From assembly GCA_040768665.1 (NCBI GenBank), contig JAXGMN010000026.1, forward strand, positions 124,001 to 188,000: a DNA stretch of 64,000 nucleotides. The letters run 5' to 3'. Made by a program: the position numbers and the translations under genes. The stretch comes from JABWBD01 sp040768665. GTDB taxonomy: Bacteria > Planctomycetota > Planctomycetia > Pirellulales > Thermoguttaceae. The notes under the pieces are model-generated. The model ran no database searches. It was not told the origin of the DNA and was given only the letters and a program-made list of their open reading frames with translations. How positions within the stretch are numbered: position 1 is the first letter of the stretch; each line of letters starts with the position of its first letter. This document shows, piece by piece, positions 25,805 through 35,296 of the stretch.

Positions 25805-26728
25805 GTGAGTAAAATACACCATCTCATGAGTTACGATAAGCCATATCACGACTCGGCACTGGGCGGCGAAGACCGCTGGGAGTCGGGTACGTTCGGTGTC
25901 CCGACAGTCGTCGCGGAGCCCCCGGAAGAAGAGGCGGCGACCCCCCGTGTCCGGCGGCGGATCGTCTTGCCGGCGGTGCTTTTTCTCGCCACGTGCTTGA
26001 GCACGTTCCTGGTGGGCGGGTGGCTCTATGCCGTGTCGGTCATGACAATCCTCGTCTGCCATGAAATGGGACATTTTCTGCAGGCCCGCAGGTACGGCGT
26101 ACCGGCAAGCCTGCCGTTCTTCCTGCCGATGCCGATCTCGCCGATCGGCACGTTCGGGGCCGTGATCGGGATGGATTCACGGGTCGGCGATCGCAAGGCG
26201 CTGTTCGACATTGGTATCAGCGGGCCCCTGGCAGGGCTGGTGCCGACGATCTTCTTCTGCGTGATCGGAATGCAGCGGGCGCAGGTCGACGTGGTGCAGA
26301 GCGGCCACATGCAGTTCGGGGAGCCCTTGCTTTTTCAGTTTCTGGCCTGGCTGCGATTCGGGCCGCTTCCGGAAGGATATGCCGTCTACATCGGGCCGAT
26401 GGCGATGGCGGGGTGGGTCGGGCTGCTGATCACCTCGTTGAATCTCTTTCCGATCGGGCAACTCGACGGCGGCCATATCTTGTACGGCCTTCTACGCCGC
26501 AAGGCGCATTCCGTGGCGACGTTCATCCTCTTCGCCGCGTTGGCTGCGATTCTTTGGTTTCAACTCTACCACTGGGCGCTCATGCTTTCGCTCATCTTTC
26601 TGATGGGACCCAAGCATCCGCCGACGACGAATGACGAGATCCCGCTGGGTACGGCGCGGATCGTGCTCGGTTGGGCGACGTTGGCTTTCATCTTCATCGG
26701 CTTCACGCCGACGCCGATTGACTTCTGA
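25805..26728 (+). CDS. Site-2 protease family (M50) membrane metalloprotease
   Basis: 307 residues; GTG at 25805, with an in-frame ATG at 25826 as alternative. A cytoplasmic N-terminus (~50 residues) is followed by membrane helices carrying the zinc motif H86-E-x-G-H90 (VCHEMGHFLQARRYGV). A later helix carries the third ligand (LNLFPIGQLDGGHILYGLL, the N/S-x-x-P-x-x-x-L-D-G motif of M50). The family cleaves membrane-embedded substrates. Its plant and bacterial EGY/rseP-like relatives vary widely in role, so the substrate here is unknown. It stands alone, divergent from the permease. Confidence 0.9.
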   Translation: MSKIHHLMSYDKPYHDSALGGEDRWESGTFGVPTVVAEPPEEEAATPRVRRRIVLPAVLFLATCLSTFLVGGWLYAVSVMTILVCHEMGHFLQARRYGVPASLPFFLPMPISPIGTFGAVIGMDSRVGDRKALFDIGISGPLAGLVPTIFFCVIGMQRAQVDVVQSGHMQFGEPLLFQFLAWLRFGPLPEGYAVYIGPMAMAGWVGLLITSLNLFPIGQLDGGHILYGLLRRKAHSVATFILFAALAAILWFQLYHWALMLSLIFLMGPKHPPTTNDEIPLGTARIVLGWATLAFIFIGFTPTPIDF

Positions 26729-26780
26729 GGCAGCTTCCGCTTGCCCTTTCGGTTTTCCGTGGCGGTTTCTCCGCCGGGGC

Positions 26781-26838
26781 GTAACCGTTCACGCCCATGG
26801 AAGAGAGGCGGACAGGTCCATGTTTTCGGCCAGGGTTC
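26781..26838. repeat. Half of a GTAACCGTTCAC palindromic element
   Basis: GTAACCGTTCACG, then AAGAGAGG and GACAGGTCCATGTTTTCGGC match one arm of the complete element at 6976-7098 read on the other strand. The second arm is absent and the sequence runs into the 3' end of the ceramidase-like gene 36 bases later. Confidence 0.8.
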
Positions 26839-26874
26839 CCATTGCCAGAATCCCCTGGTTATGTGCGAAGTCGG

Positions 26875-28374
26875 TCACCACATGGCGTTGATCATCTTCA
26901 CCGTTTCTTCCACGAGCATCTGCCCGCCCTTGGGACCGACCACGTTGCTTTGAATGACGGCGCCGTATCCGCCACCGTTGGCGGCCCGCTCCGAAGGAAG
27001 GTAGGTTCCACTGGAAGCGTAGATCCAGTCGTTCCTGTCGTCTTCCGGCGCATCGGCCGGCGGTTCGGGGGCCGCGGCCCCGTTTGCCAGTTGGACGACC
27101 AAGGTCTGCACCGCTTTCGACCGGGCCTTCATCTGGACTCCAAAGTCGGTGTACAGCTCGAACTGGTTGGTGCAGATCACCGTGTCGCCGATGCGAAGCA
27201 CGTTGACGGGGGTTGCATGGGTCGGTTTGGGATCGCTCGCCAGTTTTTCGTAGCGGGCCACCACGCGGGCGTTCCAGTTTCCCCTGCCGTCGCCGGGCCT
27301 GGCCTTGAGGCGTTCGGCTTCGGCCTTGCATGCCTGGTATTCCGCCTCGGTGACGATGCGCTGCGGAAGACTGAGGACGGCATGCTTGTGCTTCACGACC
27401 ACGTCGTCCTGTTTGGCGTTTTGAACGACCTCGTAGGCCTCGTCGACTCCGTGGACGATCCGCCGGGCGATCTCCCGCAGCCGGTCCAGCTTTCGCAGGC
27501 TCGTCATCCGGTCGTCGGCCGCCTGCCGGTAACGGAGATGCGGCGACTGATCGCCGGCCGCTCCGCACAGCCCCACGATCGTGACCTCCTGGCCGTATTT
27601 TTCCCGGAGCATTTCGCGGGTCGGGCCCCAATAGTCGGAGGAGAGGAGGCGATTGCTCTCCACCTCTTGCGACGGGCAGGACACGTTGACGACGATTGCC
27701 AGCAGTCTGTCGCTGGTATCCCAGAAGAACATCGAGTTGACGTCATGATCTTCCATCCCTTCGATGGCGCGGAATTTGGGGTCGTTGGTCGGCCCGTACA
27801 TGACGGCCGTGCCATCGGCGTAGACGGCCCGGCGGTTGTAGGCGACAACGGCATGGCCCAGGCCGTACGAGAACCTCGCCGGCCTTCGTCCCTCCCACGC
27901 CTGTTTGGCGGCAGCGCCGATTCTGGCGGCGGCAGACTTCACGTAGTCCGACGGAACCAGCACGCCCTCCTGCTGTTTGAAATGCCCGTCCCTGGTGGGC
28001 GGAGCGGAATGGGTGTGCGTGGCGGCGACGATCAGCTTGCCGAGGTCGAATCCCGGCAAATGCTCCTGGACTGCCGCGCGGATCGGCAGCAGAAAGCTGG
28101 CCCGCACGACGGCGGTGTCCACGCTGATGATGATTGCCGAATCCAGCGGCTTGTCGCCGTCGCGCGATTCCAGCGCGAGGGCATTGGCCGTCAACGGGTA
28201 TTCGACCCCCTGGGACACCCGGGGCGAAAACTGGCCCGCGAGAAACGAGGGCATGTCCGGCGTGATATCGCAACTGGCCGCGCCGACGTGCAGCGTCGCG
28301 GCATGGACATGCGCCGCGGGAAGAATCGCAACGATCGCGAAAAGGCCAGGGAAGATGTAACGCAGGGCGCTCAT
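26875..28374 (-). CDS. Exported neutral/alkaline ceramidase-like protein
   Basis: 499 residues from the ATG at 28374 (AAGGA upstream); signal peptide MSALRYIFPGLFAIVAILPA.. ending HA. The N-terminal part matches neutral/alkaline non-lysosomal ceramidases: VGAASCDITPDMPSFLAG, then ALESRDGD, IIISVDTAVV and the zinc-binding KLIVAATHTHSAPPT. Later VTIVGLCGAAGDQSPHLRYR corresponds to the conserved N/C-G-x-x-G-D segment. Planctomycetes carry many such proteins and most have no proven substrate, so ceramide is not assured. The nearest upstream gene is 233 bases away with a strong inverted repeat between. Confidence 0.85.
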   Translation of the reverse strand: MSALRYIFPGLFAIVAILPAAHVHAATLHVGAASCDITPDMPSFLAGQFSPRVSQGVEYPLTANALALESRDGDKPLDSAIIISVDTAVVRASFLLPIRAAVQEHLPGFDLGKLIVAATHTHSAPPTRDGHFKQQEGVLVPSDYVKSAAARIGAAAKQAWEGRRPARFSYGLGHAVVAYNRRAVYADGTAVMYGPTNDPKFRAIEGMEDHDVNSMFFWDTSDRLLAIVVNVSCPSQEVESNRLLSSDYWGPTREMLREKYGQEVTIVGLCGAAGDQSPHLRYRQAADDRMTSLRKLDRLREIARRIVHGVDEAYEVVQNAKQDDVVVKHKHAVLSLPQRIVTEAEYQACKAEAERLKARPGDGRGNWNARVVARYEKLASDPKPTHATPVNVLRIGDTVICTNQFELYTDFGVQMKARSKAVQTLVVQLANGAAAPEPPADAPEDDRNDWIYASSGTYLPSERAANGGGYGAVIQSNVVGPKGGQMLVEETVKMINAMW

Positions 28375-28483
28375 GGCAGGTTCCTTCTCGAGAGTAGCAA
28401 ACAACAAAACGACAAAACTACAGAGGTGAAAATGCGGGCATACGATCGGCTTGCCGGGCTTCTGCTTCCGTTCCTTATCTTCA

Positions 28484-28564
28484 TCCGTGCCCCGGCCTTG
28501 CCATCCGTGCTATTGAGAGCAACCGGAAGCCAAAGCAGCACGGATGGCAAGGCCGGGGCACGGA
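28484..28564. repeat. Perfect 28-bp inverted repeat
   Basis: TCCGTGCCCCGGCCTTGCCA.. through CCGTGCT (28484-28511) pairs with no mismatch to 28537-28564 around a 25-nt spacer. It lies between the ceramidase-like and sugar isomerase genes, both read leftwards, so it sits after the isomerase stop and before the ceramidase start. Confidence 0.92.
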
Positions 28565-28607
28565 GGAAAGGACATGCGACCGTCCTCGCGAGGAAAACAA
28601 AAGTCGT

Positions 28608-29507
28608 TCACGTGGCCAGTTTTCCGGCCGTTTTTTCGAAGAACGCCACCGACTCGGCGTGGAGCGCCGGTTCGGAGTCGGCCGTGCGTTCCCATTCGAT
28701 GCCGAAGTAGGGGCGTTGGATGTTCTGCCGCTTCACCTCGGCCAGGATCTCGGCGATGCGGCCCTTGCCTTGTCCCCAGACCACGTCCTGGGCGTCTCGC
28801 ACGCCGAACGCGTCGAGATCTTTCAGGTGGAATGTCTTCATCCGCGGTCCGATTTTTCGGAGCACCTCGACCGGCTCCAGGTCCGAGCGGCACCAATGGC
28901 CCGTGTCGCAGCAGAAGCCCATCCGTTTGGAGCGTCCGTCGAGCGCTGCCAGGCCGGTATCGGGGTTCCAGTACTGCGAGGGCTGCGGGTGGTTGTGCAG
29001 GGCGAGGTCGATCTTATACTCCTCGGTCAGCTTTTCGATCGCGTCCAGCATCGGCTCGGACGGTTCGCTGACAAGGAACTCGAAGCCCATCTCGGCGGCG
29101 AACTCAAAAAAGGCCTTCGCTGCATCGAGGTTGTCCAGGCCGGTATAGCAGCCGATCAACCCGACGCCGCAGTCCGATGCCTTCTTCTTCAGATCGCCCC
29201 GCAGGGTCTTCGACAGCTTCGGGCCCGGCTGTGCATCGGCGTGCTGCGGACTGAGCTTCTGCCAGGCGAACAGTTCCGTGAAGTGCAGGCCCGTGTCGGC
29301 GATCTTGTCCAGCGTCTCGAACAGCGTCAAGGCGCGAAACGTGTAGGCCGAGAACCCCACGCGCCACCCGAGCTTGTCCGCGTTGGGAGTACCGCGGACC
29401 AGCGGTTCGGCAGCGTGAACGCCGAATCCGGCGAAACCGGTCAGGCCGGCTGCGGTCCCCGCGGCTGCAGTGCCGGCAAGAAAGCTGCGTCGTGTTAATC
29501 CTGACAT
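28608..29507 (-). CDS. Tat-exported sugar phosphate isomerase/epimerase-like protein
   Basis: 299 residues. The twin-arginine signal LTRRSFLAGTAAAGTAAGL covers residues ~4-33. The rest is an AP-endonuclease-2-type TIM barrel like xylose isomerase and 3-dehydroshikimate/hydroxypyruvate isomerases: VGFSAYTFRALTLFETLDKI, LHFTELFAWQK, LIGCYTGLDNLDAAKAFFEF, IDLALHNHPQPSQYWNP, MGFCCDTGHWCRSDLEPVEV and MKTFHLKDLDAFG carry the usual Glu/His/Asp metal ligands. Folding in the cytoplasm before Tat export fits a metal-loaded enzyme. Substrate not known. Confidence 0.88.
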   Translation of the reverse strand: MSGLTRRSFLAGTAAAGTAAGLTGFAGFGVHAAEPLVRGTPNADKLGWRVGFSAYTFRALTLFETLDKIADTGLHFTELFAWQKLSPQHADAQPGPKLSKTLRGDLKKKASDCGVGLIGCYTGLDNLDAAKAFFEFAAEMGFEFLVSEPSEPMLDAIEKLTEEYKIDLALHNHPQPSQYWNPDTGLAALDGRSKRMGFCCDTGHWCRSDLEPVEVLRKIGPRMKTFHLKDLDAFGVRDAQDVVWGQGKGRIAEILAEVKRQNIQRPYFGIEWERTADSEPALHAESVAFFEKTAGKLAT

Positions 29508-29639
29508 ATGATGATCTCCTGTCGAACTGTTGATTGGAATTCCTACGCGTCCTCAGTCCTCTGCGTGTGCCAGAAGCAACAATAGCCACCTAGTGCGGTT
29601 CTGCCACGTCTTCCGGGTAATGCGATTATACTGCCTAGC

Positions 29640-30995
29640 TCAGTACAGGGTGAAATTCAGTCCGGTTCCCGCGGGGCGTTTTCGCCTCGGGAAAGCAGAC
29701 GTGTCGTTTCGGTAGAGATAGGCCTTGTAAACGCCTTCTTTCATCGTCGTCAGCAGCACGTCGCGCGCACCGTGGCCGGCAAGGTCGACGTCAGCCATCA
29801 GCACGGGGCGTTCACCTTCCGCAATCGCAAGGCTCTGTACGCGGCGACCTCGACCGTCGAAAAGTCCTCGCGGAAGAGCGGAACCGATCTCCTGAAGCCC
29901 GTCACCGTTCCAGTCGACGAGGATGTGATGCCGAGTTTCGTCCGTGTCGATCCGGCCAAGCAGATTGCCCCGTTCGTCGAATAGGCACAACGGCTTGGGA
30001 GGAGCCGGCAAATGGTCGACATCCACGACCAGCTCGAAGCCGGGTACGTCGTCGCGGAGTTCGCCTACGTCCACCGATTCGTAGTGATGGCCCGTCACGC
30101 GCCAAATGCGTTTGCCGGAGCCATCGGTCATGACTAGGGCGTTCCCGCCGCACATCGTCATGACCAGGCGTGTGTCTTCGGGCCGGTCGGCCAAGCGGAC
30201 GACGCGCCAGCAGTCGGCGTGCCCGGCATTGCTCCGTCCTTCTTCGGCTTGGAAGACCCAGCGAACTGAGCCGTCGGCGTTCAGCGCCGCGTAGCCGGCC
30301 AGGATTTCATCTCGGCCGTCGCCGTCAAGATCGAGGGGCAAAGGCTGATGCGCGGTTCGATACCCTCCGGGCTCCTTGACCGTCCAGAGCGGACGCCCGT
30401 CGGCGGCGTAAGCCCAGATCTGTCCGTAGCGTGTCTTGGCCAGGATTTCCGAAGGCCACCCTTTGCCTGACAGATCGGCGAAGACAACGCAATCGCTGGC
30501 GTGTTGCTCGATGGGAAAGGCACTTGCCGGTTTCCCCGAACCCCCGTCAAGAACCACCAACTGCCGATCCGCCGCCACGATAACCTCGTTCGTACCGTTG
30601 TTGTCGAGGTCATGGATCTGGCAGGCCACGTCGTGATGGAGTTCCCGGCGTCCGAGCTTCGGATCACCCCATCGCCAGAGGACGCTGCCATCGAGTTTCT
30701 GAACCGCCACCGACGAGGTGAAGTGGTCGTCATTCTTGTTGAAATTCCGGGCCGAGACAAGTTCGATCTCGCCGTCGCCATCCACATCGCCCGCCACAAC
30801 CCAATAACCGCCGTACTCGGCGTCGAGCGTGATCGTCCGCCAGGGGGCGACAACCGGCGCATCGGCCGAAGGGACACCGCAGGCGTCGGTCTCGAAGGTC
30901 TCGCCCTGCTCCGCACGCGTCGTTGCACATACGACATTGGCCGCGACGAATGCGATGGCCAGGACTTTCCGAAACATCGGCGCGGGTCTGATCAT
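29640..30995 (-). CDS. Exported FG-GAP/VCBS repeat protein
   Basis: 451 residues from the ATG at 30995; a second Met (MFRKVLAIAF) six codons later starts the hydrophobic signal and may be used. Calcium-type repeats occur through the protein: GDVDGDGEIELVSARNF, HDLDNNGTNEVIVA, LDLDGDGRDEILAGYA, VDWNGDGLQEIGSA and ADVDLAGHGARDVLLT. The fold is an integrin-like beta-propeller, similar to those in rhamnogalacturonan lyases, but no catalytic signature is visible. It follows two gene remnants on the same strand (31.1-32.4 kb). Confidence 0.82.
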   Translation of the reverse strand: MIRPAPMFRKVLAIAFVAANVVCATTRAEQGETFETDACGVPSADAPVVAPWRTITLDAEYGGYWVVAGDVDGDGEIELVSARNFNKNDDHFTSSVAVQKLDGSVLWRWGDPKLGRRELHHDVACQIHDLDNNGTNEVIVAADRQLVVLDGGSGKPASAFPIEQHASDCVVFADLSGKGWPSEILAKTRYGQIWAYAADGRPLWTVKEPGGYRTAHQPLPLDLDGDGRDEILAGYAALNADGSVRWVFQAEEGRSNAGHADCWRVVRLADRPEDTRLVMTMCGGNALVMTDGSGKRIWRVTGHHYESVDVGELRDDVPGFELVVDVDHLPAPPKPLCLFDERGNLLGRIDTDETRHHILVDWNGDGLQEIGSALPRGLFDGRGRRVQSLAIAEGERPVLMADVDLAGHGARDVLLTTMKEGVYKAYLYRNDTSAFPRRKRPAGTGLNFTLY

Positions 30996-31095
30996 GGTAA
31001 ATCTGCCGGGACTCACGTGACGACTCCTTCGTAGTAAAAGGGTGCAATCATGGCTGTATCTTAGCGCAGAGTCTGCTCGGGTTGCTTTCCTCAAG

Positions 31096-31407
31096 TCAGA
31101 CGCCTTCAATATACCGTGTCGCGCAGGTCACCGTCGAGGTGTCCTGGCTGACCTCGACCACCCACCGCAGTGCGCTGACGAATTCGTCGCGGTTGGAGTT
31201 TCTCGGATCGCGATACTGACGGTCGTTGACGTCGACCAGCAGCGAGACAAGCGCCGGCAACGTCTTGTTGTCGCCGAGGTTGCCCAGGACGAAGACGACG
31301 TCGCTGCGGAGCGAGCCGTCGTACCGACGCTTTGTTCTTTCTGAGATGGCGCAACCGCCAGCCTGTCCGTTGGCGAATGCGTTTGGGAGAAATGATCGGG
31401 CGTCCAT
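31096..31407 (-). pseudogene. HEAT-repeat gene fragment
   Basis: A short open frame whose last ~75 residues have a HEAT-repeat look (LRSDVVFVLGNLGDNKTLPA, then LVSLLVDVND and RDEFVSALRWVVEV). No start or N-terminal domain fits; the first ~30 residues read like noncoding sequence. It follows the heparinase remnant on the same strand and is best read as the tail of a lost gene, perhaps a HEAT-bearing enzyme like the sulfatase at 12.2 kb. Confidence 0.5.
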
Positions 31408-31414
31408 TCCGCAT

Positions 31415-32410
31415 TTAGAGACGAAACGTCTGCTCGAATACCCGGATCTGCCGTGCCTCTCGATCCGGTTGTATATCCGGGCGATCTGTCGCCAATGCGA
31501 AGACCCACCACACCACCCCGGCGGCCGTGTCGATTTCGTAAACCAGTGAGAGGTGCCCGCGCGAGCCGGGGAGCTGCTGAAGGTTTTCGCCCGATAGGCG
31601 GCCCTGGTTGCAGGTGAACCAAAGTCGTGCGTCGCCCAGCGCGATCAACCCCCAACCGCCGTCGAACCACCAGGAGGCGGCAGGGTCGCCGTGCCAACAG
31701 TAGGTCGCTTGAGGTGCGCTGCCCGCTTCGATCTGATCGGCGACGACCACCAGGTTCTTTCCCGACAGCCACACGTGCCGGACCAGTTTGTTCAGCGATG
31801 CACCGGCATGATAGCAGTTGGTTAGATCGATGGTTGCGTGGTGGACGCCGGGGCTGATCTGGTCCATCGCAATCCGGCGGGGCCGCTTCTGACTCGGTGC
31901 ATGGCCGTTGATCTGCGGAGCGTTGTGGGCCATCGGGCCGATTGTGAATTCGCGCTCCTCGCCACGAAGCCGTCGTAGGCCACCCCTTCGGTGTGGCCTT
32001 GGGATCGCAGATCGAGCAAGGCCCCGAACAGGGCCTGCACCCGGCGGTTCAGAACGGCCGTTGAAGAATGGCCCAAGGCGGCGGCCGTCAGTGCCGCGCC
32101 CACCGTGCCGATCAAAGGAATGTTGTGTAGAAGAGAGTGCGGTGCGTCGCGACCGAGGACATCTTGGCTGGCGACGACCGAGGCATAGAGCTTGTCCGAG
32201 GCGGGAAGCACGGCGTCGACGTGCCGGGCACATGCCTCGCGAACGTTGCCACGGAGATCGTCGTCCAGCCATGTCCAGCGCGTGGAAGCCGTCCAAAGGA
32301 TCCGGCCGGCATGGGCCGAACTGAGATCGGGCCTGGCGGACTGCTGGTATGTGGACCAGGTGGCAAGTGCGCGCCCAATTCCATGACAGGTCTGCCGGCA
32401 TCCATGAAGA
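31415..32410 (-). pseudogene. Heparinase II/III-like gene with internal deletion and frameshift
   Basis: Two halves in different frames. The 5' half (about 32400 to 31970) has no clear start and reads RALATWSTYQQSARPDLSSA, then LPASDKLYASVVASQDVLGR and SQGHTEGVAYDGF, the helical domain of heparinase-like lyases. The 3' half (about 31955 to 31415) is in another frame and reads FTIGPMAHNAPQINGHAP, VHHATIDLTNCYHAGASLNK and VWLSGKNLVVVADQIEAG, the C-terminal beta-sandwich. The total is far shorter than the 600 or more residues of intact family members, so a central part was lost near 31945-31970. It lies directly after the sulfatase gene. Confidence 0.75.
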
Positions 32411-32413
32411 AGT

Positions 32414-33883
32414 TCAATAATCGGTGAAGTTCGGCGCGGGTGGGTTGGGATGATCCTTCAACGTCTCTCGATAGTCGTTGATCACCTTCATGTAAGGCCC
32501 CAGCACCCAGCTATTCTCGATCAGCAGATTCCACTCCTCGCGAGGATCCCACTCGATGTTGTAAGCAGCCGGGTAGCCACTGTTCTCTACAACGACGGCC
32601 TGCACGCCCGTTGTCCGCAGCGCATCGGACGTGGGCAGTACCGTTCGCGGGTAGAGTCGCCACTGCCGCCATCGCACGGCCGCGATCCGATCCCGGATGA
32701 ACGTGATCAGGGATTCGCGCGGAGCCTCGGCCGTATTGCCGAGAAAGTAATCGCTGTGGTCGACCCCGTCGAACGGGCGGTCACCCGGCAGCTTGCCTCC
32801 GACGAAGCCGGCCAGCGTGGGAAAGATATCCAGCAGGGAGACCATCGCGTTGGTCGAGCCGGGCTTGATCTTGCCCGGCCACTTGATCATTCCGACGGTC
32901 CGGATGCCACCCTCATACGGATCGAAAAGCTCGCCGCGAAACTGGCCTGACGAGCCGGCGATGAGGTCTTCACGGAAAATGGTCGTACGCTGAGGGCCGT
33001 TGTCCGACAGGAACAGAACGATCGTGTTTTCCTCGATGCCGGCGTCGCGGATGGCGTCGAGCACCTGGCCGGTGCGATGGTCGAGTTCCATGACGCTGTC
33101 GCCGTATTGGCCGATCCGCGATTTGCCCGCAAAGTCCGGGTGCGTCACGTTTGGGTAATGCGGACGCGTCCAATTGATCATCAGGTAAAACGGCTGATTC
33201 CGCCTGGCATGGCGTCGGATATAGTCGACCGAGTAGTCCGCGATGTCCTTTTCGATCTGACGCCGGTAGTCGACGTCGAAGACGCGGACATTCTCTGCCG
33301 GCATGTTGGGGACCTTGGCTTCGACAATGTGCTGCGTTGTCTGCTCGATCATTGCCTCGGGCATGTGGTATTTCGACATTTCCCTGCGGTAGCTCGTCAC
33401 GTCGGTGGAGCCAAGTAGTCCGATCCGCCACTCGTCGTATCCTTGGTATTGCGGTTGACTCTCGGGGGCGAATCCCAAGTGCCACTTGCCTACGCAGGCG
33501 GTTTTGTAACCCAGAGGCTTCAGCATTTCGGCGATCGTGATTTCTTCGGCGCGCAGCGTGTTCGTAGACCCTTTCACGAGCACGAGCGAAAGGCCGAGGC
33601 GGACGGGATACCGGCCGGTCTGAAGAGCTGCGCGTGAAGGCGTGCAACCAGGCTCCGTGAGAAACTGGGTGAATCGCAGCCCTTCGGCGGCGAGTCGATC
33701 GATTCGCGGAGTCGGCATGCCTCGCAGTTCGCCGCCGGTTCCAAGGAATCCCACATCGCCGTAGCCAAGGTTGTCGGCAAGCATCAGCACAATGTTCGGC
33801 TTCTGGGCAACCGCCGAAGCATGGAAGGCCAGGAAAGTGAGGCAAACGGTCAATGGCTGAAATTTCGTAAATCCTGGCAACAT
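32414..33883 (-). CDS. Exported sulfatase (arylsulfatase A type)
   Basis: 489 residues; signal peptide about 1-26. It begins KPNIVLMLADNLGYGDVGFL (metal-binding Asp), has the formylglycine motif C80-T-P-S-R84 (EPGCTPSRAALQTGRYPVRL), the VGKWHLGF block and the VLFLSDNGPQ block with Asp-Asn metal ligands. The C-terminal subdomain is complete. It hydrolyses a sulfate ester on an unknown glycan in the periplasm. It starts three bases after the stop of the oligogalacturonate-lyase-like gene, so the two are one transcript. A heparinase-like remnant follows. Confidence 0.93.
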   Translation of the reverse strand: MLPGFTKFQPLTVCLTFLAFHASAVAQKPNIVLMLADNLGYGDVGFLGTGGELRGMPTPRIDRLAAEGLRFTQFLTEPGCTPSRAALQTGRYPVRLGLSLVLVKGSTNTLRAEEITIAEMLKPLGYKTACVGKWHLGFAPESQPQYQGYDEWRIGLLGSTDVTSYRREMSKYHMPEAMIEQTTQHIVEAKVPNMPAENVRVFDVDYRRQIEKDIADYSVDYIRRHARRNQPFYLMINWTRPHYPNVTHPDFAGKSRIGQYGDSVMELDHRTGQVLDAIRDAGIEENTIVLFLSDNGPQRTTIFREDLIAGSSGQFRGELFDPYEGGIRTVGMIKWPGKIKPGSTNAMVSLLDIFPTLAGFVGGKLPGDRPFDGVDHSDYFLGNTAEAPRESLITFIRDRIAAVRWRQWRLYPRTVLPTSDALRTTGVQAVVVENSGYPAAYNIEWDPREEWNLLIENSWVLGPYMKVINDYRETLKDHPNPPAPNFTDY

Positions 33884-33886
33884 CGT

Positions 33887-35296
33887 TCAGAATCCCTTTA
33901 CGAGGTAGGCCTGAAGCAGTCCGGATTCGTCGGAGTTGAAAAAGCCCATGGTGCCGTCCGGCGAAAGAAACGGATGGATGTGGGCCTCCTTCTTGCAGGT
34001 GGACTTTGGATTCAACAGGCGGACGAAATCGGTGAGCGGATCTCTTCCGGGTTCGCCGAAACGGGCCACGTAGATTTGGCCACCCTCGGCAAACGGCGCC
34101 GCGTCGGAGACGAACCTCTTGCCGGCAATGTCGGTGGCAAAGTGGTAGAAATGCGGACTGGGAAAGTCGCGAGTCAGGTCGTTGCGGACGCTGTCGGGCG
34201 TGTGGATGCCTACGTGCCCGGCGTGGGACGCGGCGCGCCCTTCGATCAGTTGCGCTTCGCGGGCCGAGCGGTTGCCGGTGCTTGTCACTGCCCAGGTGGT
34301 GCGGCCTCGCCAGCACTGGTGGCCCTGGCAGGCCTCGTTGCCGTCTCGCCCCCAGGGCATGTTGCGGAAATCCGTGCCGTCGTCACGGAGGACGTGGATA
34401 TCGGCGCCTTCACCGCCGACGAGCCTGGTAATGCCGCCCCGCGCGTCGGTCTCGCAGCCGTGGTTCTCCTGGATGAGGACGTCGTGCGAGGCTTGGAGAT
34501 CGGTCGAGCGGCAGTATTGCGGATGCATGTTGCACCAGGTCTGGCCGTGAATGGCAAGCTGGACCGTGGTTTTTTCCACGTCGAAGACCATGAGGCCGAA
34601 TGGGCCGTTGGCCGCCTGGCCGTCGCCCAGGAAGGCCGAGATTGCCAGGCGTTTGCCGTCGGACGAGATCGTCGAAAGAGGATAGAGTTTGCTGGGGTGG
34701 AAGGTCGTGTCGGGCAAGGGAGAATCGACGACCAGGATTGTCTGGCGGTCGGTACCGTCGAGGTTGACCCGCTTGAGCGTCAATCGGCCGCCGCCGGTGG
34801 TCGTCTCGTCAACGAAGTAGTAGACATAACGGCCGTCGGGCGAGACCGAGGCCGCCGTGGCGCCGAGTTCGTGGGTTAGCGGATGCAGTGCGTAGTTGTC
34901 TTCCAGGTCGCAGAGGAGGTACTGGTGTTTGGGATCGGTTCGGCTGCCGCCATGGGCGGAGGCGGAACGGTGCAGGACAAAACGCTTCGAGTCGGGAGCG
35001 AAGATCTGCGCCTCCATGTAGAGGTGGGAGCTCGGCACGTCGGGCTCGCCGGTGAGTTGGATCACGTCGAGGCCGGGCGGCGATTTCTCATCGACGAGGT
35101 CCGGTCGCGGCTTGGCCTGAGAGCGGATCGGCGAGGTGATCACGTCCGGGGCGGCCCAGGCGGCACGGTTCGGAGCAAGGCTCGACGCGGCGAGCGTGGC
35201 GGCGGCCAGGCCGGAGCGGCGGAGGAATGCGCGGCGTGTGACGTGGTTGCCGAGGCAGCGGCCGGTGTGGTGCGAACGCATTGGTTCCATCGTCAT
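33887..35296 (-). CDS. Tat-exported oligogalacturonate-lyase-like beta-propeller protein
   Basis: 469 residues with a twin-arginine signal (VTRRAFLRRSGLAAATLAAS). The remainder is a beta-propeller similar to PL22 oligogalacturonate lyases: FAPDSKRFVLHRSA, VSPDGRYVYYF, NMHPQYCRSTDLQASHDVLI, QENHGCE, HFYHFATDIAGKRFV and IHPFLSPDGTMGFFNSDESG supply the conserved His and Gln residues that bind manganese and substrate in that family. The likely role is cleavage of short uronic-acid oligomers, but planctomycete relatives may act on other substrates. It heads the pair with the sulfatase. Confidence 0.78.
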   Translation of the reverse strand: MTMEPMRSHHTGRCLGNHVTRRAFLRRSGLAAATLAASSLAPNRAAWAAPDVITSPIRSQAKPRPDLVDEKSPPGLDVIQLTGEPDVPSSHLYMEAQIFAPDSKRFVLHRSASAHGGSRTDPKHQYLLCDLEDNYALHPLTHELGATAASVSPDGRYVYYFVDETTTGGGRLTLKRVNLDGTDRQTILVVDSPLPDTTFHPSKLYPLSTISSDGKRLAISAFLGDGQAANGPFGLMVFDVEKTTVQLAIHGQTWCNMHPQYCRSTDLQASHDVLIQENHGCETDARGGITRLVGGEGADIHVLRDDGTDFRNMPWGRDGNEACQGHQCWRGRTTWAVTSTGNRSAREAQLIEGRAASHAGHVGIHTPDSVRNDLTRDFPSPHFYHFATDIAGKRFVSDAAPFAEGGQIYVARFGEPGRDPLTDFVRLLNPKSTCKKEAHIHPFLSPDGTMGFFNSDESGLLQAYLVKGF

